Source of the DNA: Mesobacterium_A sp034670065
GTDB taxonomy: Bacteria > Pseudomonadota > Alphaproteobacteria > Rhodobacterales > Rhodobacteraceae
Direction: 5' to 3'
DNA length: 64,000 nt
NCBI GenBank assembly: GCA_034670065.1
Contig: JAXMOG010000001.1
Coordinates: forward strand, 868,001-932,000
The notes beneath the pieces are model-generated. The model searched no databases. It was given only the letters and a program-made list of their open reading frames with translations, and was not told where the DNA came from. Positions 17,074 to 25,757 of this stretch are shown piece by piece (position 1 is the stretch's first letter; each line of letters starts with the position of its first letter). Both the position numbers and the translations under genes were made by a program.

Positions 17074-17437
17074 TCAATCTCGGATCAGTTTTCCTCCGCC
17101 GATGACCATATTCTGACCAGCGACCAAGCCGCCTGCGGGCCTTGTTCAGAACACCGCAACACTGGCAATTTCCCTGCACGCCCGCTTCTGGACGCGCCTC
17201 CGTAAAATTTGGGTCGTCCCTCAACCCCTTCGAAAACGATGCCTCAATCAAGCCAGGCCAAATGGTGTTGCTCCGCAAACCGCCCTACCCGCCACATGGA
17301 AACTTCAACATTGACGATTTGGGGGGGCGTGATTGCCCGCTCGGCTGCCCACGGAAACTTCACCTTTCCACAGCTCCGCCCCCGACAGACTCACCGGTTC
17401 TAACGATCACAAACGTCAAGGTAGCCTTGTTTGATTC
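17074..17437 (-). pseudogene. decayed short-chain dehydrogenase (SDR)
   Basis: Leftward reading gives SDR fragments in two frames. An N-terminal piece (KATLTFVIVRTGESVGGGAVER) resembles the Rossmann start but has lost its TGxxxGIG; it ends in TGA. The middle piece RSNTIWPGLIEASFSKGL, followed by RDDPNFTEAR, is the typical SDR segment after the active-site helix. The end GQNMVIGGGKLIRD lies in another frame and stops at 17074. Three in-frame stops, one frameshift and about half the normal length show it is dead. It sits between the promoter and the TRAP genes, so an SDR was once the first gene of this operon. Confidence 0.75.
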
Positions 17438-17445
17438 AAGTATTG

Positions 17446-17459
17446 ATTGGTTGACCAAT
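17446..17459. promoter_or_regulatory. GntR/FadR-subfamily-type operator
   Basis: ATTGGTTGACCAAT is a perfect 6+2+6 palindrome of the TTGGT-n-ACCAA kind bound by FadR-subfamily GntR regulators such as PdhR, LldR or UxuR. It lies at the edge of the predicted -10 of the leftward promoter, over the expected start of transcription. No GntR gene is present in the window. Confidence 0.65.
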
Positions 17460-17486
17460 TGATATGGCGACCACAAAAATTGTCAA
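17459..17486 (-). promoter_or_regulatory. sigma70-type promoter of the leftward TRAP operon
   Basis: On the minus strand TTGACA (17486-17481) and TATCAA (17464-17459) are 16 bp apart. Transcription would start near 17451, read the dead SDR gene, and reach the TRAP genes after about 480 nt. Confidence 0.55.
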
Positions 17487-18008
17487 GCAAGATCAAGCCG
17501 TATTTGGCACGACGTAAGGTATCTTGCGGATTTCAGAAGCCATTCAGCTGGTAAAACACTAGAAAACCGCGCGCCCGATTTTCCAAAAGGCGTGGGTCTT
17601 GAAGGCTATCATTTTCAGGAAATTGTTCCTCTAGCGGCGGCGATGATAAGCCTTGTCGCCGCATGTAGACGTTACTGCGATAGATTGAGCGGCACCTCAT
17701 TGATACCCCGGCTCGATCGAGCAATTCCTGCATTGAGAATGCGCTTGTTCCGGAACGCCAAGAGCGCCGTGGATTTATCGTCATATCAGTGGACGGGCAC
17801 CTGGCAGGCAAGGTTCACGAATTTGAGGCCGCCGGATGCGGCTCACTAAGCCAATCACCCGCACCTAAGGGCGCTACGCCCCGAAATCCGGACGCTGACA
17901 GGTGCTTTGATTTGCGGCATCTGATCCTATACCTGTTGAAGTTCAACAGGACGACAAATCGCAGCTTTCTTCAGTGTCCTAATTTCGCCGGGCGCACTCA
18001 GCACATCC
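17487..18008. other. intergenic region without a supported gene
   Basis: About 520 bp with short open frames on both strands but none with a family match or ribosome binding site. A GntR gene remnant would be expected here from the neighbouring operator, but I could not recognise one. The near-palindrome TGTTGAAGTTCAACA lies around 17935-17949. Confidence 0.45.
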
Positions 18009-19373
18009 CTAAATTTTGGTAAGCGCGTTAACTTCACCGCGAAGAGTGTAGCTGCGAACCGGACGGGCAAGCCCCAGGTTTTCCCTCAACGTGCCGCCGG
18101 TATAGCTGTCACGAAACAGACCGCGATCCTGCAAAATCGGAATAACCTCATCTGCGAATTGCTCCAAACCCTCGGGCAATGTCATTGGCTGGATCAAAAA
18201 ACCATCGACCGCACCCGCTTCGAACCAATGCTGCATGTGATCGGCGATATCAGAGGCAGTACCACAAACGCTGTTTTGTCCCCGCGCATTGGCGTAGCGG
18301 GTGTAAATCTGACGGATGGTCTGCCCTTCTTCGGTTTCACGCCGCAAGCTCGCAAGCCCGCTTTGGGAAGCATTCGTTGAATTTGGCAGCAGTTCCAAAG
18401 GAATGGGTCGGTCGGGATCACATTGGGACAAGTCCACTTCGGGAACGATAGGTGCGAGTATCTCAAGCCCCAGCGTGACAGGTATGAGGCTGGATAAATG
18501 CGCTCGTTTGGCTTCGGCCTCGGCACGGGTCTTGCCAAGAACTGGATTTAGTCCAGGCATGATGCGAATGTCGGTGGGATTGCGGCCAACACCAGCCAGA
18601 CGGCGATGCATATCGGCGCGAAACGCAATGGCATCATCGATATCGGTCTGTGCGGTAAAGACCACCTCGGCATGGTTGGCTGCAAAAGCGCGGCCTGTTT
18701 CAGAGGAGCCAGCCTGCACCAACACCGGGTATCCTTGCGGTGGGCGCGCCACGTTCAGTGGGCCACGAACTTGGAAAGTTTCGCCCTTGTGATTTAGCTG
18801 ATGCAGTTTCTCGGGATCAAAATAGCGCCCTGAGGCACGATCTCGCACAAAGGCGTCATCATCCCAACTGTCCCAAAGCCCTTTTGCAATCTGCACGAAC
18901 TCATCCGCACGCGCATAGCGCTCTGCATGCGCAAAGTGACTGTCGCGCGAAAAGTTTTGCGCCTCGTTCTGGTTGGACGACGTGACAATATTCCAGCCGG
19001 CACGCCCTTTGCTGATGTGATCAAGCGAGGCATAGCGGCGGGCAATATGATAGGGTTCATTGTAGGATGTGGTTGCCGTTGCGATCAGCCCGATGCGCTT
19101 GGTCACTGCGGCCATCGCGGATAGCAATGTCGTTGGCTCGAAATAGGCCATATATTGCGGCCATGTGGAAAGCGCGTTCAGATTGCCATGCCGTGTTGCA
19201 GAAGCATCTGCAAGAAAAACAAAGTCAAACAGCGAACGCTCTGCCGTTTTGGCAAGCTCCAGATAATGATCGATGTTGGTGCCCGCATCGACTTGGGCAC
19301 TTTCGTCACGCCATGCCGCGATGTGGTGGCCTGTCGGATGAAAGAATGCCCCGAGGGCCATTTGGTGTGTCAT
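18009..19373 (-). CDS. FMN-dependent luciferase-like monooxygenase (NtaA/SnaA/DszA/SoxA family)
   Basis: Members of this family use reduced FMN from a separate reductase and oxygen to cleave C-N or C-S bonds. The 454-residue protein has the usual length and motifs: LGAFFHPTGHHIAAWR near the start, FDFVFLADA, FEPTTLLSAMA, SKGRAGWNIVTS and NHKGETFQVRGPLN. The ATG at 19373 has AAAGGAG upstream. It is the last gene of the LacI-regulated operon and starts 55 bp after the aminotransferase stop. The presence of a C-S lyase-like gene and an ABC importer in the operon hints at an organosulfur or amine substrate. No flavin reductase gene is nearby. Confidence 0.9.
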   Translation of the reverse strand: MTHQMALGAFFHPTGHHIAAWRDESAQVDAGTNIDHYLELAKTAERSLFDFVFLADASATRHGNLNALSTWPQYMAYFEPTTLLSAMAAVTKRIGLIATATTSYNEPYHIARRYASLDHISKGRAGWNIVTSSNQNEAQNFSRDSHFAHAERYARADEFVQIAKGLWDSWDDDAFVRDRASGRYFDPEKLHQLNHKGETFQVRGPLNVARPPQGYPVLVQAGSSETGRAFAANHAEVVFTAQTDIDDAIAFRADMHRRLAGVGRNPTDIRIMPGLNPVLGKTRAEAEAKRAHLSSLIPVTLGLEILAPIVPEVDLSQCDPDRPIPLELLPNSTNASQSGLASLRRETEEGQTIRQIYTRYANARGQNSVCGTASDIADHMQHWFEAGAVDGFLIQPMTLPEGLEQFADEVIPILQDRGLFRDSYTGGTLRENLGLARPVRSYTLRGEVNALTKI

Positions 19374-19428
19374 TGCGGTACTCCTTTGTTGAGAGCCAAT
19401 GCCGACACGACAATGCCCATCACGCGTA

Positions 19429-20532
19429 TCAGCACTGTGCCCTTTGCGCATTCTTCACCAGCGCCAGAAGTGCGGATAGAACCCGGTCGTTGTCTTCGCT
19501 TGAACCGATTGTGATGCGCAGCGCGGTTGTTTCGCCCAAGGCAAAGCTGCTGATCAGAATGCCTTGCGCCTTCAGCTGTGCGACAAGATCGGCCCCTTCT
19601 GTTGGGGCGATCACCGCGATGAAGTTCGCCGCGCAGTCAAAGGCCTGAAAACCCGATGTTGCCAGCGTTTCACACATGCGCTGCGCCTCTGATAGGGTTT
19701 TGGCGACTATTTCGTGGGCGTAAGGCATGTCTTCAAGTGCAGCCAAGCCGGCGGCCAACGCTGGCCGGCTCAGGCTGAAATTTGGGCGTACCTTGCGGAT
19801 CGCCTGAGCCAGCTCAACTGACCCTGCAAGCCCATAACCGACACGAGCCCCTGCCAGGCCGTAGGCTTTGGAAAAGGTTCGCGTGGAAATCCAGGGGCCG
19901 TTGCGGCTTTGCAGGATCGGCAAGGTTTCCGGACCGCCACCGGCGCGGCCAAATTCGTAATAGGCTTCATCAAAGTGCAGCATGACATGCGCTGGCAGCT
20001 CGGCACTCAAGCGGGCGATCTCGGCCGGGCTCATAACGGTGCCGCTTGGATTGTGCGGCGATGAAACAAACATCAACCGTGTTTGCGGGTTCACGGCTTT
20101 CAGCATGGCGTCCAAATCGATGCGCCCGTCCGCGTGCAGCGGCACGCCAACGAAAGTGGCATCGCGCAGCGTGGCGAGTTTGCGATAGGTTGGGAAAGCC
20201 GGCACCGGGGCAATCATCTCATCACCGGGGTTCAGGGTGATCTCGGCGCTGGCCGCCAACAGCTCGTTCGAGCCAGCCCCAACAAAAATCTTTTCCTCCG
20301 GCCATCCGGTATGCGCAGACAAAGCTGTCAACAAAGCCTGCGCTTCGCCATCAGGGTATAAATTCATGGTCATGCACGCTTGGGCGACGGCCTCAATCAC
20401 CTTAGGGGACGGCGGCAAGGGACTTTCGTTTAAGTTAAGTCGCAATATGCGCTGACCTTGAGCGTCATGGGCGGGGGGCTCATGCATCGGAAAGAAAGCC
20501 AAATTGGTGATGCGGTCTGGCAGTGTGGACAT
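19429..20532 (-). CDS. PLP-dependent aminotransferase, class I/II (HisC-like)
   Basis: The 367-residue protein has the fold-type I features of HisC-like enzymes: LNLNESPLPPSP at 33-44, GAGSNELL (86-93), HNPSG with Asn161, DEAYYEF with Asp188 and Tyr191, the PLP lysine Lys222 in RTFSKAYGLAG and Arg230 for the carboxylate. It is shorter at some loops than true HisC but complete. It overlaps no gene but starts 4 bp after the upstream C-S lyase-like gene. Histidine synthesis is unlikely in this catabolic setting; it probably transaminates an amino acid released from the imported compound. Confidence 0.88.
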   Translation of the reverse strand: MSTLPDRITNLAFFPMHEPPAHDAQGQRILRLNLNESPLPPSPKVIEAVAQACMTMNLYPDGEAQALLTALSAHTGWPEEKIFVGAGSNELLAASAEITLNPGDEMIAPVPAFPTYRKLATLRDATFVGVPLHADGRIDLDAMLKAVNPQTRLMFVSSPHNPSGTVMSPAEIARLSAELPAHVMLHFDEAYYEFGRAGGGPETLPILQSRNGPWISTRTFSKAYGLAGARVGYGLAGSVELAQAIRKVRPNFSLSRPALAAGLAALEDMPYAHEIVAKTLSEAQRMCETLATSGFQAFDCAANFIAVIAPTEGADLVAQLKAQGILISSFALGETTALRITIGSSEDNDRVLSALLALVKNAQRAQC

Positions 20533-20536
20533 TGGG

Positions 20537-21694
20537 TCAGTCTTTCACAGAGAGGCTGTCTAGGCCGCCAATCAGATCGGTAATGAGGTCTTCAGGATCC
20601 TCAAGGCCTACGTGGATGCGCAGCAGTGTGTGCGGTGTCTGGTGAAGCGCGTGTTCGGGGGCCGGCTTCAGTGGAAGGATAAGGCTCTCAAAGCCACCCC
20701 AGCTGAACCCCAGTTCAAACAATTTTAGCCCTGCGAACAACGCCTCTTGCTCCACGCGGTCCAATGAGCGCGTGACCACAGAAAACAGACCTGAAGCGCC
20801 GTCAAAATCACGCTTCCACTCTCGGTGGCCAGGGCTATCAGGCTGGCTGGGATGCAGGATCTGACGCACCATCGGATGTCCGTCCAACGCCCTGATTACT
20901 TGATTTGTACTGTCTTCGTGCTGACGCAGCCGCAAGGGCAAGGTGCGCAGACCGCGCGCCAGCAACCAAGCCGCGTCTGGTGCGGGCGTGTCGCCCATTT
21001 GTTGGGCCGTCCTTCGTAGCTTTTTCAACAGCTCCGGGCGGGCCGCAATTGTTCCCAAGATCGCATCAGAATGGCCTAACAGATACTTTGTGGCCGCGCA
21101 GATCGACACATCTACCCCGTGTTCAAGTGGCCGAAACAGGATCGGCGTCGCCCAACTGTTGTCTATGGCAACCAGCGCACCGGCCGCATGCGCGGTGGCG
21201 ACAATTGCAGGAATATCCTGCACTTCCATGGTGTTGGACCCAGGGCTTTCAGTAAGGATAAGTCGTGTTTCGGGACGGAACTGTGCGGCCAATTCTGATT
21301 GGCTGGCCAGCGCATCGTAGTAACTTGTGGTGATACCCATCCTGCGCAGCAGGTCGTCTGCAACTACGCGCGTGGGGCCAAATACTGTGTGCGGCATCAA
21401 TACGTGATCGCCATTTGATAACAAACCCAACAAGGTGATTGTCAGCGCGCTCATCCCCGAACTGGTGATCAACGCCTCGCAACCCGCCCCTTCCAGCTGC
21501 GCAATGGCTTCGGCAACGATGTCCGGCGTCTGCGACCCCAAAAAAGCACTTAATCGCCCCTGCGAGGTGGCATGCTCCAACGCATCGAGATTTGGAAAAA
21601 TCCGCGTCGCGGTGCGGTCCACCAAGGGATTTAGAGCCCCCTTGTCGCGATCCAAATCACGAGCAAGATGTGCGGCCAGTGTGGCAGGTTTCAT
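20537..21694 (-). CDS. Cys/Met-metabolism PLP enzyme, cystathionine beta-lyase-like
   Basis: The 385-residue protein belongs to the gamma-family of PLP enzymes that includes MetC. It shows SSGMSA at 78-83, the aspartate of IDNSW (Asp178) and the PLP lysine Lys203 in ATKYLLGHSDAILG. The SWGGFESL block near the C-terminus favours a MetC/beta-lyase-like enzyme over MetB. It would cleave a C-S bond by beta-elimination to give a thiol, ammonia and pyruvate. Its start overlaps the LacI gene by 4 bp. Inside an ABC/monooxygenase operon it suggests that an S-substituted cysteine or related amino acid is degraded here. Confidence 0.88.
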   Translation of the reverse strand: MKPATLAAHLARDLDRDKGALNPLVDRTATRIFPNLDALEHATSQGRLSAFLGSQTPDIVAEAIAQLEGAGCEALITSSGMSALTITLLGLLSNGDHVLMPHTVFGPTRVVADDLLRRMGITTSYYDALASQSELAAQFRPETRLILTESPGSNTMEVQDIPAIVATAHAAGALVAIDNSWATPILFRPLEHGVDVSICAATKYLLGHSDAILGTIAARPELLKKLRRTAQQMGDTPAPDAAWLLARGLRTLPLRLRQHEDSTNQVIRALDGHPMVRQILHPSQPDSPGHREWKRDFDGASGLFSVVTRSLDRVEQEALFAGLKLFELGFSWGGFESLILPLKPAPEHALHQTPHTLLRIHVGLEDPEDLITDLIGGLDSLSVKD

Positions 21695-22725
21695 GAACTT
21701 TCCTTTGGGGGTGGCGCAAGACTTTCACGCATGACGATGGAATGCGGAAGAGTTTTGGTTGCACGAACTTCCTGTCCTTGGATTGTTGCCAACAAAAGCT
21801 CTGCGGCGGCAGTTCCAAGTTCACGGTAGGGCAAATGTATTGTCGTCAAACGCGGGTGGCACAGACGCGCCAGTGACACGTCGTTGCATCCCGTTACGCT
21901 GAGCGCGCCGGGCACGTCGATGTTTAGGGCATGCGCCTCCATGACCGTTGCCGCGGCGTGCTGATCACCAGTGCAAATTATTGCTGTTGGCCGCTCTGGT
22001 TGGGTCAGGATGCGGGCGGCGGCGGCGCGAGCTTCTGTTGATCCAAAGGCGCTCTCAGCAATCCACTCGGGCGGCGGGCGCAAGCCTGCGGTATCAAGGC
22101 AAGTCAGAACAGTATCAAGCCGTTCAGTCACAATCGGTGTGGCGCTGCGGTGGCCCGACAGCACGGCAATTCGTCGATGCCCCTGAGCAATAACCTGCCC
22201 CACCATTTCGCGCATGGCCGTGGCGTTGTCGAATCTCACGGCCGGCAAGTAGCCTAGGTCGCAAACTGGCGATAGATGCACCAGCGGTACATTCGCCGCC
22301 GTTACCATAGCCATTAAGTCGTCGTCATGCAGCGGCATCAAGGTCACGATACCATCCACACCATATTCAAGGAGGGTCCGGACCTGCGCCAATTCGCGCC
22401 GGACATCGCGCTCTGCGGAATTGATCATCAAGCCCAGGTCGTTTTCATCCAGCACGCTGCGCAAACCGTCAATCGTTGGGGCAAAAAGCGGATTGGAAAT
22501 GTCAGGTACAATCAGGCCAATGGTTTCGCTGCGATGCTGACTAAGTCGGCGGGCGGTGCGGTTTGGAATGTAGTTAAGAGCCTTGCAGGCCTCATAAACC
22601 TTCTCTCGCACGGCCTGCGATACGAGGTCGGGGTTGGACAAGGTGCGGGACGCCGTAGCAAGCGATACATTCGCGTATTTCGCCACATCCCTGAGGCCAA
22701 TTTTTGGGCGTCGTGTGGTCGTCAT
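21691..22725 (-). CDS. LacI family transcriptional regulator
   Basis: The 344-residue protein has the LacI headpiece with the helix-turn-helix LRDVAKYANVSLATASRTLS at 11-30, the hinge region and a periplasmic-binding-protein-like effector domain starting at ETIGLIVPDISNPLF. It is encoded inside the operon, overlapping genes on both sides by 4 bp, so it controls its own synthesis. The expected targets are the two GAAACCGGTT sites upstream of the first gene at 26815. Most LacI proteins sense sugars, but the operon has no sugar enzymes, so the effector is probably the imported compound or a derivative. Confidence 0.93.
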   Translation of the reverse strand: MTTTRRPKIGLRDVAKYANVSLATASRTLSNPDLVSQAVREKVYEACKALNYIPNRTARRLSQHRSETIGLIVPDISNPLFAPTIDGLRSVLDENDLGLMINSAERDVRRELAQVRTLLEYGVDGIVTLMPLHDDDLMAMVTAANVPLVHLSPVCDLGYLPAVRFDNATAMREMVGQVIAQGHRRIAVLSGHRSATPIVTERLDTVLTCLDTAGLRPPPEWIAESAFGSTEARAAAARILTQPERPTAIICTGDQHAAATVMEAHALNIDVPGALSVTGCNDVSLARLCHPRLTTIHLPYRELGTAAAELLLATIQGQEVRATKTLPHSIVMRESLAPPPKESS

Positions 22726-24182
22726 AGATCAAGTTCCTCCCGGGAATGATCGTATCCCGGAAAAAGATCTGGGTTGAATATATTCAAAGGGTCGAGGGCG
22801 GCTTTTATCTGCGCGATCATCCACTTTTTTTGCACTGAGACATGAACGTTGTACGCACGGGACTTTTTGATGCCGATGCCATGCTCGGCGCTGATTGATC
22901 CGCCCAGTGCAGGCAATGGCGCGTAGATGGCATCTTCGGCTGCGCTGCGTTCGGAACCTGTCAAATGGGCACGCTTGGTGATCACATGCAGGTTTCCATC
23001 GGCGATATGGGCAAAAATCAGCGCTTCAAGCGGTGGTGACAGTGCCGCCATGCGCTGTTTCATCAGCTCAAGATATTGGTCGATCTGATAACCCGGCACA
23101 GAAATATCACATGACAAGTAACCGGGGTACTGCCGCGCATAGACTGACATATCCTCGCGCAAGTGCCACAATTCGTCCCGCTGTTTAAGTGTTTGCGCGA
23201 TGGTTCCATCGGTCACAATACACTCTTCGGGAAGCGCATTTAGCACGGTTTCAAGTTGTTCGACCGCTGCCTCATCGCTGGGGCCCTCAATTTCGACAAG
23301 CAAAGTCACCGGGCTTTCCTTGACGCCTTGCGGTAGCGATAGCCCATGAGCCTCTGCGTTCATTTGCAAAAAATCACGCGTCATCAACTCGCTGGTTAAC
23401 AGCGTGATACCCGGCGTCTTGCGCAAGTGGCCGGTAAGTCGAAGCGCATTGGCTGCATCCGGCAAGGCCAAAAGCGCAGTGGCGCTGCCCTGAGGGAGCG
23501 GAACAAGCGACACCACAATACGGGTGATGATCCCAAGCGTTCCTTCGGAGCCGATCAACAGCTGCTTAACATCATAGCCACTGGTCGATTTGATCACTTG
23601 TGTCATGTCTGACAGGAGTTGGCCGTCCGCCATCACCGCTTCTAAGCCAAGCACCCGATGGCGCATTACCCCGTTTCGAAACGCCTGCATGCCACCTGCA
23701 TTGGTCGCCGCCATACCACCCAGTGTGGCGCTGCCGCGTGCGCCCAAATCCACGCCCGGCTCCAGACCGTGTGGCCGACAAGCATCTTGCAGCGCCTGAA
23801 GGGTTACCCCCGCCTGCACCACTGCGATCCCGGCGTCAGGGTCCAGTGTTTCAATCTGATCCAGCCGTTCCAACGACAGAACCAGCATTCCAGGATGAGA
23901 GACCGTGCCGCCGACAAGTCCTGTCCGCCCCCCTTGGGGCACAATCGGCACACTAAGGCGCGCGCACAATTTCACCAATCCCGACACTGCCTGTACGGAC
24001 CCTGGCAATGCCATGAGGCCCGCACCGAAATTGTCTGGATGTGTCCCAGGATCGCGGCTGGCCAACTCATCGTGCTGACGAAAGCGCACGTCGAGCCCGG
24101 ACTCTGCCACGGCGGCCAGAATCTGGCGATGACAGGCACTGGCTTCACCTTGTCCTGAGGGTGCAATGGTCACGCTATGCAT
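22722..24182 (-). CDS. FAD-linked 2-hydroxyacid dehydrogenase (GlcD/D-lactate dehydrogenase family)
   Basis: The protein is 486 residues from ATG 24182 and belongs to the VAO-type flavoproteins that oxidise 2-hydroxy acids and pass electrons to the respiratory chain. The FAD domain contains VPIVPQGGRTGLVGGT and GGMAATNAGGMQAFRNG; the end has the metal-type HIADGNLHVI and the family terminus AEHGIGIKKS and DPLNIFNPDLFPG. The start overlaps the ABC permease end by 8 bp; an ATG at 24200 is the alternative. It overlaps lacI by 4 bp. It probably oxidises a hydroxy acid formed from the substrate skeleton. Confidence 0.9.
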   Translation of the reverse strand: MHSVTIAPSGQGEASACHRQILAAVAESGLDVRFRQHDELASRDPGTHPDNFGAGLMALPGSVQAVSGLVKLCARLSVPIVPQGGRTGLVGGTVSHPGMLVLSLERLDQIETLDPDAGIAVVQAGVTLQALQDACRPHGLEPGVDLGARGSATLGGMAATNAGGMQAFRNGVMRHRVLGLEAVMADGQLLSDMTQVIKSTSGYDVKQLLIGSEGTLGIITRIVVSLVPLPQGSATALLALPDAANALRLTGHLRKTPGITLLTSELMTRDFLQMNAEAHGLSLPQGVKESPVTLLVEIEGPSDEAAVEQLETVLNALPEECIVTDGTIAQTLKQRDELWHLREDMSVYARQYPGYLSCDISVPGYQIDQYLELMKQRMAALSPPLEALIFAHIADGNLHVITKRAHLTGSERSAAEDAIYAPLPALGGSISAEHGIGIKKSRAYNVHVSVQKKWMIAQIKAALDPLNIFNPDLFPGYDHSREELDL

Positions 24183-24960
24183 CCGCACTGTACGGGTCAT
24201 TGTCCATCCAGAACACAACGCGGCTGTGTACCTTGTTAACGATCCAGTGAAGCGTGATCCCAATGGCTGAAAGTACAAACAGAACCGCAAATGTGCCGGC
24301 AATGTTAAAATTGAAGTTGTTTTGCAGGATCAAATACCCCAGCCCTGCCCTCGCACCCACAAATTCACCAACGATCGCGCCAATGACCGACAGAACGATT
24401 GCGATATCAAGTCCAGTAAAGATGTTGGGGAAAGCGTGCTTGAGCTGCACCATGTAGAAAACCTGCCACCGCGACGCACAACACGCGCGCAACATCTCGA
24501 CCTGTTCGCGCGGGGCGGACCGGATGCCCATGACAGTATTTGCCAGCAGTGGGAAAAAGGCGATCATCGCCGTGATGATGATCTTTGAGGTCATGCCATA
24601 CCCTGCCCAGATAACAACAATGGGTGCGATCGCTACTTTTGGCATCGTTTCAAAAGCAACGATGTAGGGAAACAGCAAACGATACAGCGCTGGCGACAAA
24701 CCAATGCTGATGCCCAGAAATATTCCACCAACTGACCCAAGAAGAAAGCCGGCAAGGATCTCTGACAAGGTGACGCCCAAATGGCGGTAAAAGCTGGCCG
24801 TCTTCATCATCTTTATCAGCGCCAAAAGGATTTCGTATGGTCCGGGCAGTACGATGGAGGACACCTCGAAGTACCACACGGCCCCCTCCCACAGCACCAA
24901 TACTGCGCCCAGCAAAAGAACATGCTGCAGCAGGCCCCAGAGGGAAAAACGTTTCTTCAT
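24175..24960 (-). CDS. ABC transporter permease, NitT/TauT (SsuC/TauC) family
   Basis: The 261-residue inner-membrane protein has six hydrophobic segments and the ATPase-contact EAA loop at about 148-170 (REQVEMLRACCASRWQVF). Relatives import nitrate, taurine, alkanesulfonates, thiamine precursors or aromatic acids. It lies between the ATPase gene (4-bp overlap) and the flavin dehydrogenase gene. Together with its neighbours it forms a complete importer. Confidence 0.92.
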   Translation of the reverse strand: MKKRFSLWGLLQHVLLLGAVLVLWEGAVWYFEVSSIVLPGPYEILLALIKMMKTASFYRHLGVTLSEILAGFLLGSVGGIFLGISIGLSPALYRLLFPYIVAFETMPKVAIAPIVVIWAGYGMTSKIIITAMIAFFPLLANTVMGIRSAPREQVEMLRACCASRWQVFYMVQLKHAFPNIFTGLDIAIVLSVIGAIVGEFVGARAGLGYLILQNNFNFNIAGTFAVLFVLSAIGITLHWIVNKVHSRVVFWMDNDPYSADA

Positions 24961-25757
24961 GCGTCAAGCGTCCCGTTTGAATTGAAGTAGGCGCGGATTT
25001 TGCGGACGTAGGTGCCAAAGGCCTCGGTGGAGTGCATGTCGAGGGTCCGTTCGCGAGGCAGGTCGATTGAGATATCGTCGACGATGCGACCAGGGCGTGG
25101 TGTCATCACAATGACCCGATCAGCGAGATATACCGCCTCAGGGATCGAGTGGGTAATAAGCATGATTGTTTTGCCGCTGTTTGCCCAAATCCGTTGAAGT
25201 TCTGCATTCATGGTTTCACGGGTCATGGCGTCAAGCGCACCAAACGGTTCATCCATCAGCAAAAACTCTGGATCATGGATCAATGCGCGACAGATGCCGA
25301 CGCGCTGCTGCATGCCCCCGGACAACTCTTTTGGATAGCTTTTTTCAAATCCCTGCAGGCCGACCATTTCGATCAGGTCCTTGGCGCGTTTGAGTGCCTG
25401 GGACATGTCCAGTTTCTGCACTTTGGCAGGCACCAGAATGTTTTCGGTCACCGTCAACCACGGCAGCAGCAGCGGCGCTTGAAAGACCAGCCCAATACGC
25501 GCATCCGGCCCATTCAACGGCAGGCTGCGCAGCGAAATATCACCGGAATTGCGATCAAGTATTCCCGACAGGATCTTCAACAAGGTGCTTTTACCGCAAC
25601 CCGACGGCCCGACGACAGAGATGAACTGTCCCTCACCCACGGTCAGGTCGATATCGCTAAGCGCAAGCGTCTCGCTGCCATCCCGAGAGATATATCGTTT
25701 GGTGAGCCCGGAAATGCTCAACATATCCGGGCTCACTTGGTCAGAACTAACGTTCAT
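24957..25757 (-). CDS. ABC transporter ATPase, NitT/TauT (SsuB/TauB) family
   Basis: The 266-residue protein has a complete nucleotide-binding domain: Walker A GPSGCGKST, Q-loop VFQAPLLLPW, signature LSGGMQQR, Walker B FLLMDEP and the switch histidine in LITHS. The ATG at 25757 is chosen because it overlaps the stop of the binding-protein gene as TAATG, a common sign of coupled translation; an in-frame start 4 codons upstream is less likely. Confidence 0.93.
   Translation of the reverse strand: MNVSSDQVSPDMLSISGLTKRYISRDGSETLALSDIDLTVGEGQFISVVGPSGCGKSTLLKILSGILDRNSGDISLRSLPLNGPDARIGLVFQAPLLLPWLTVTENILVPAKVQKLDMSQALKRAKDLIEMVGLQGFEKSYPKELSGGMQQRVGICRALIHDPEFLLMDEPFGALDAMTRETMNAELQRIWANSGKTIMLITHSIPEAVYLADRVIVMTPRPGRIVDDISIDLPRERTLDMHSTEAFGTYVRKIRAYFNSNGTLDA

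Noticed and set aside
16988..17278. 96-codon leftward open frame starting MRSNTIWPGLIEAS
   Set aside because: Its first third is an SDR fragment and the rest is out of frame with the SDR C-terminus, so it is part of the decayed SDR gene and not a gene of its own.
17533..17811. Possible GntR gene remnant next to the GntR-type operator
   Set aside because: All frames were read for a GntR winged helix or FCD domain and none was convincing.
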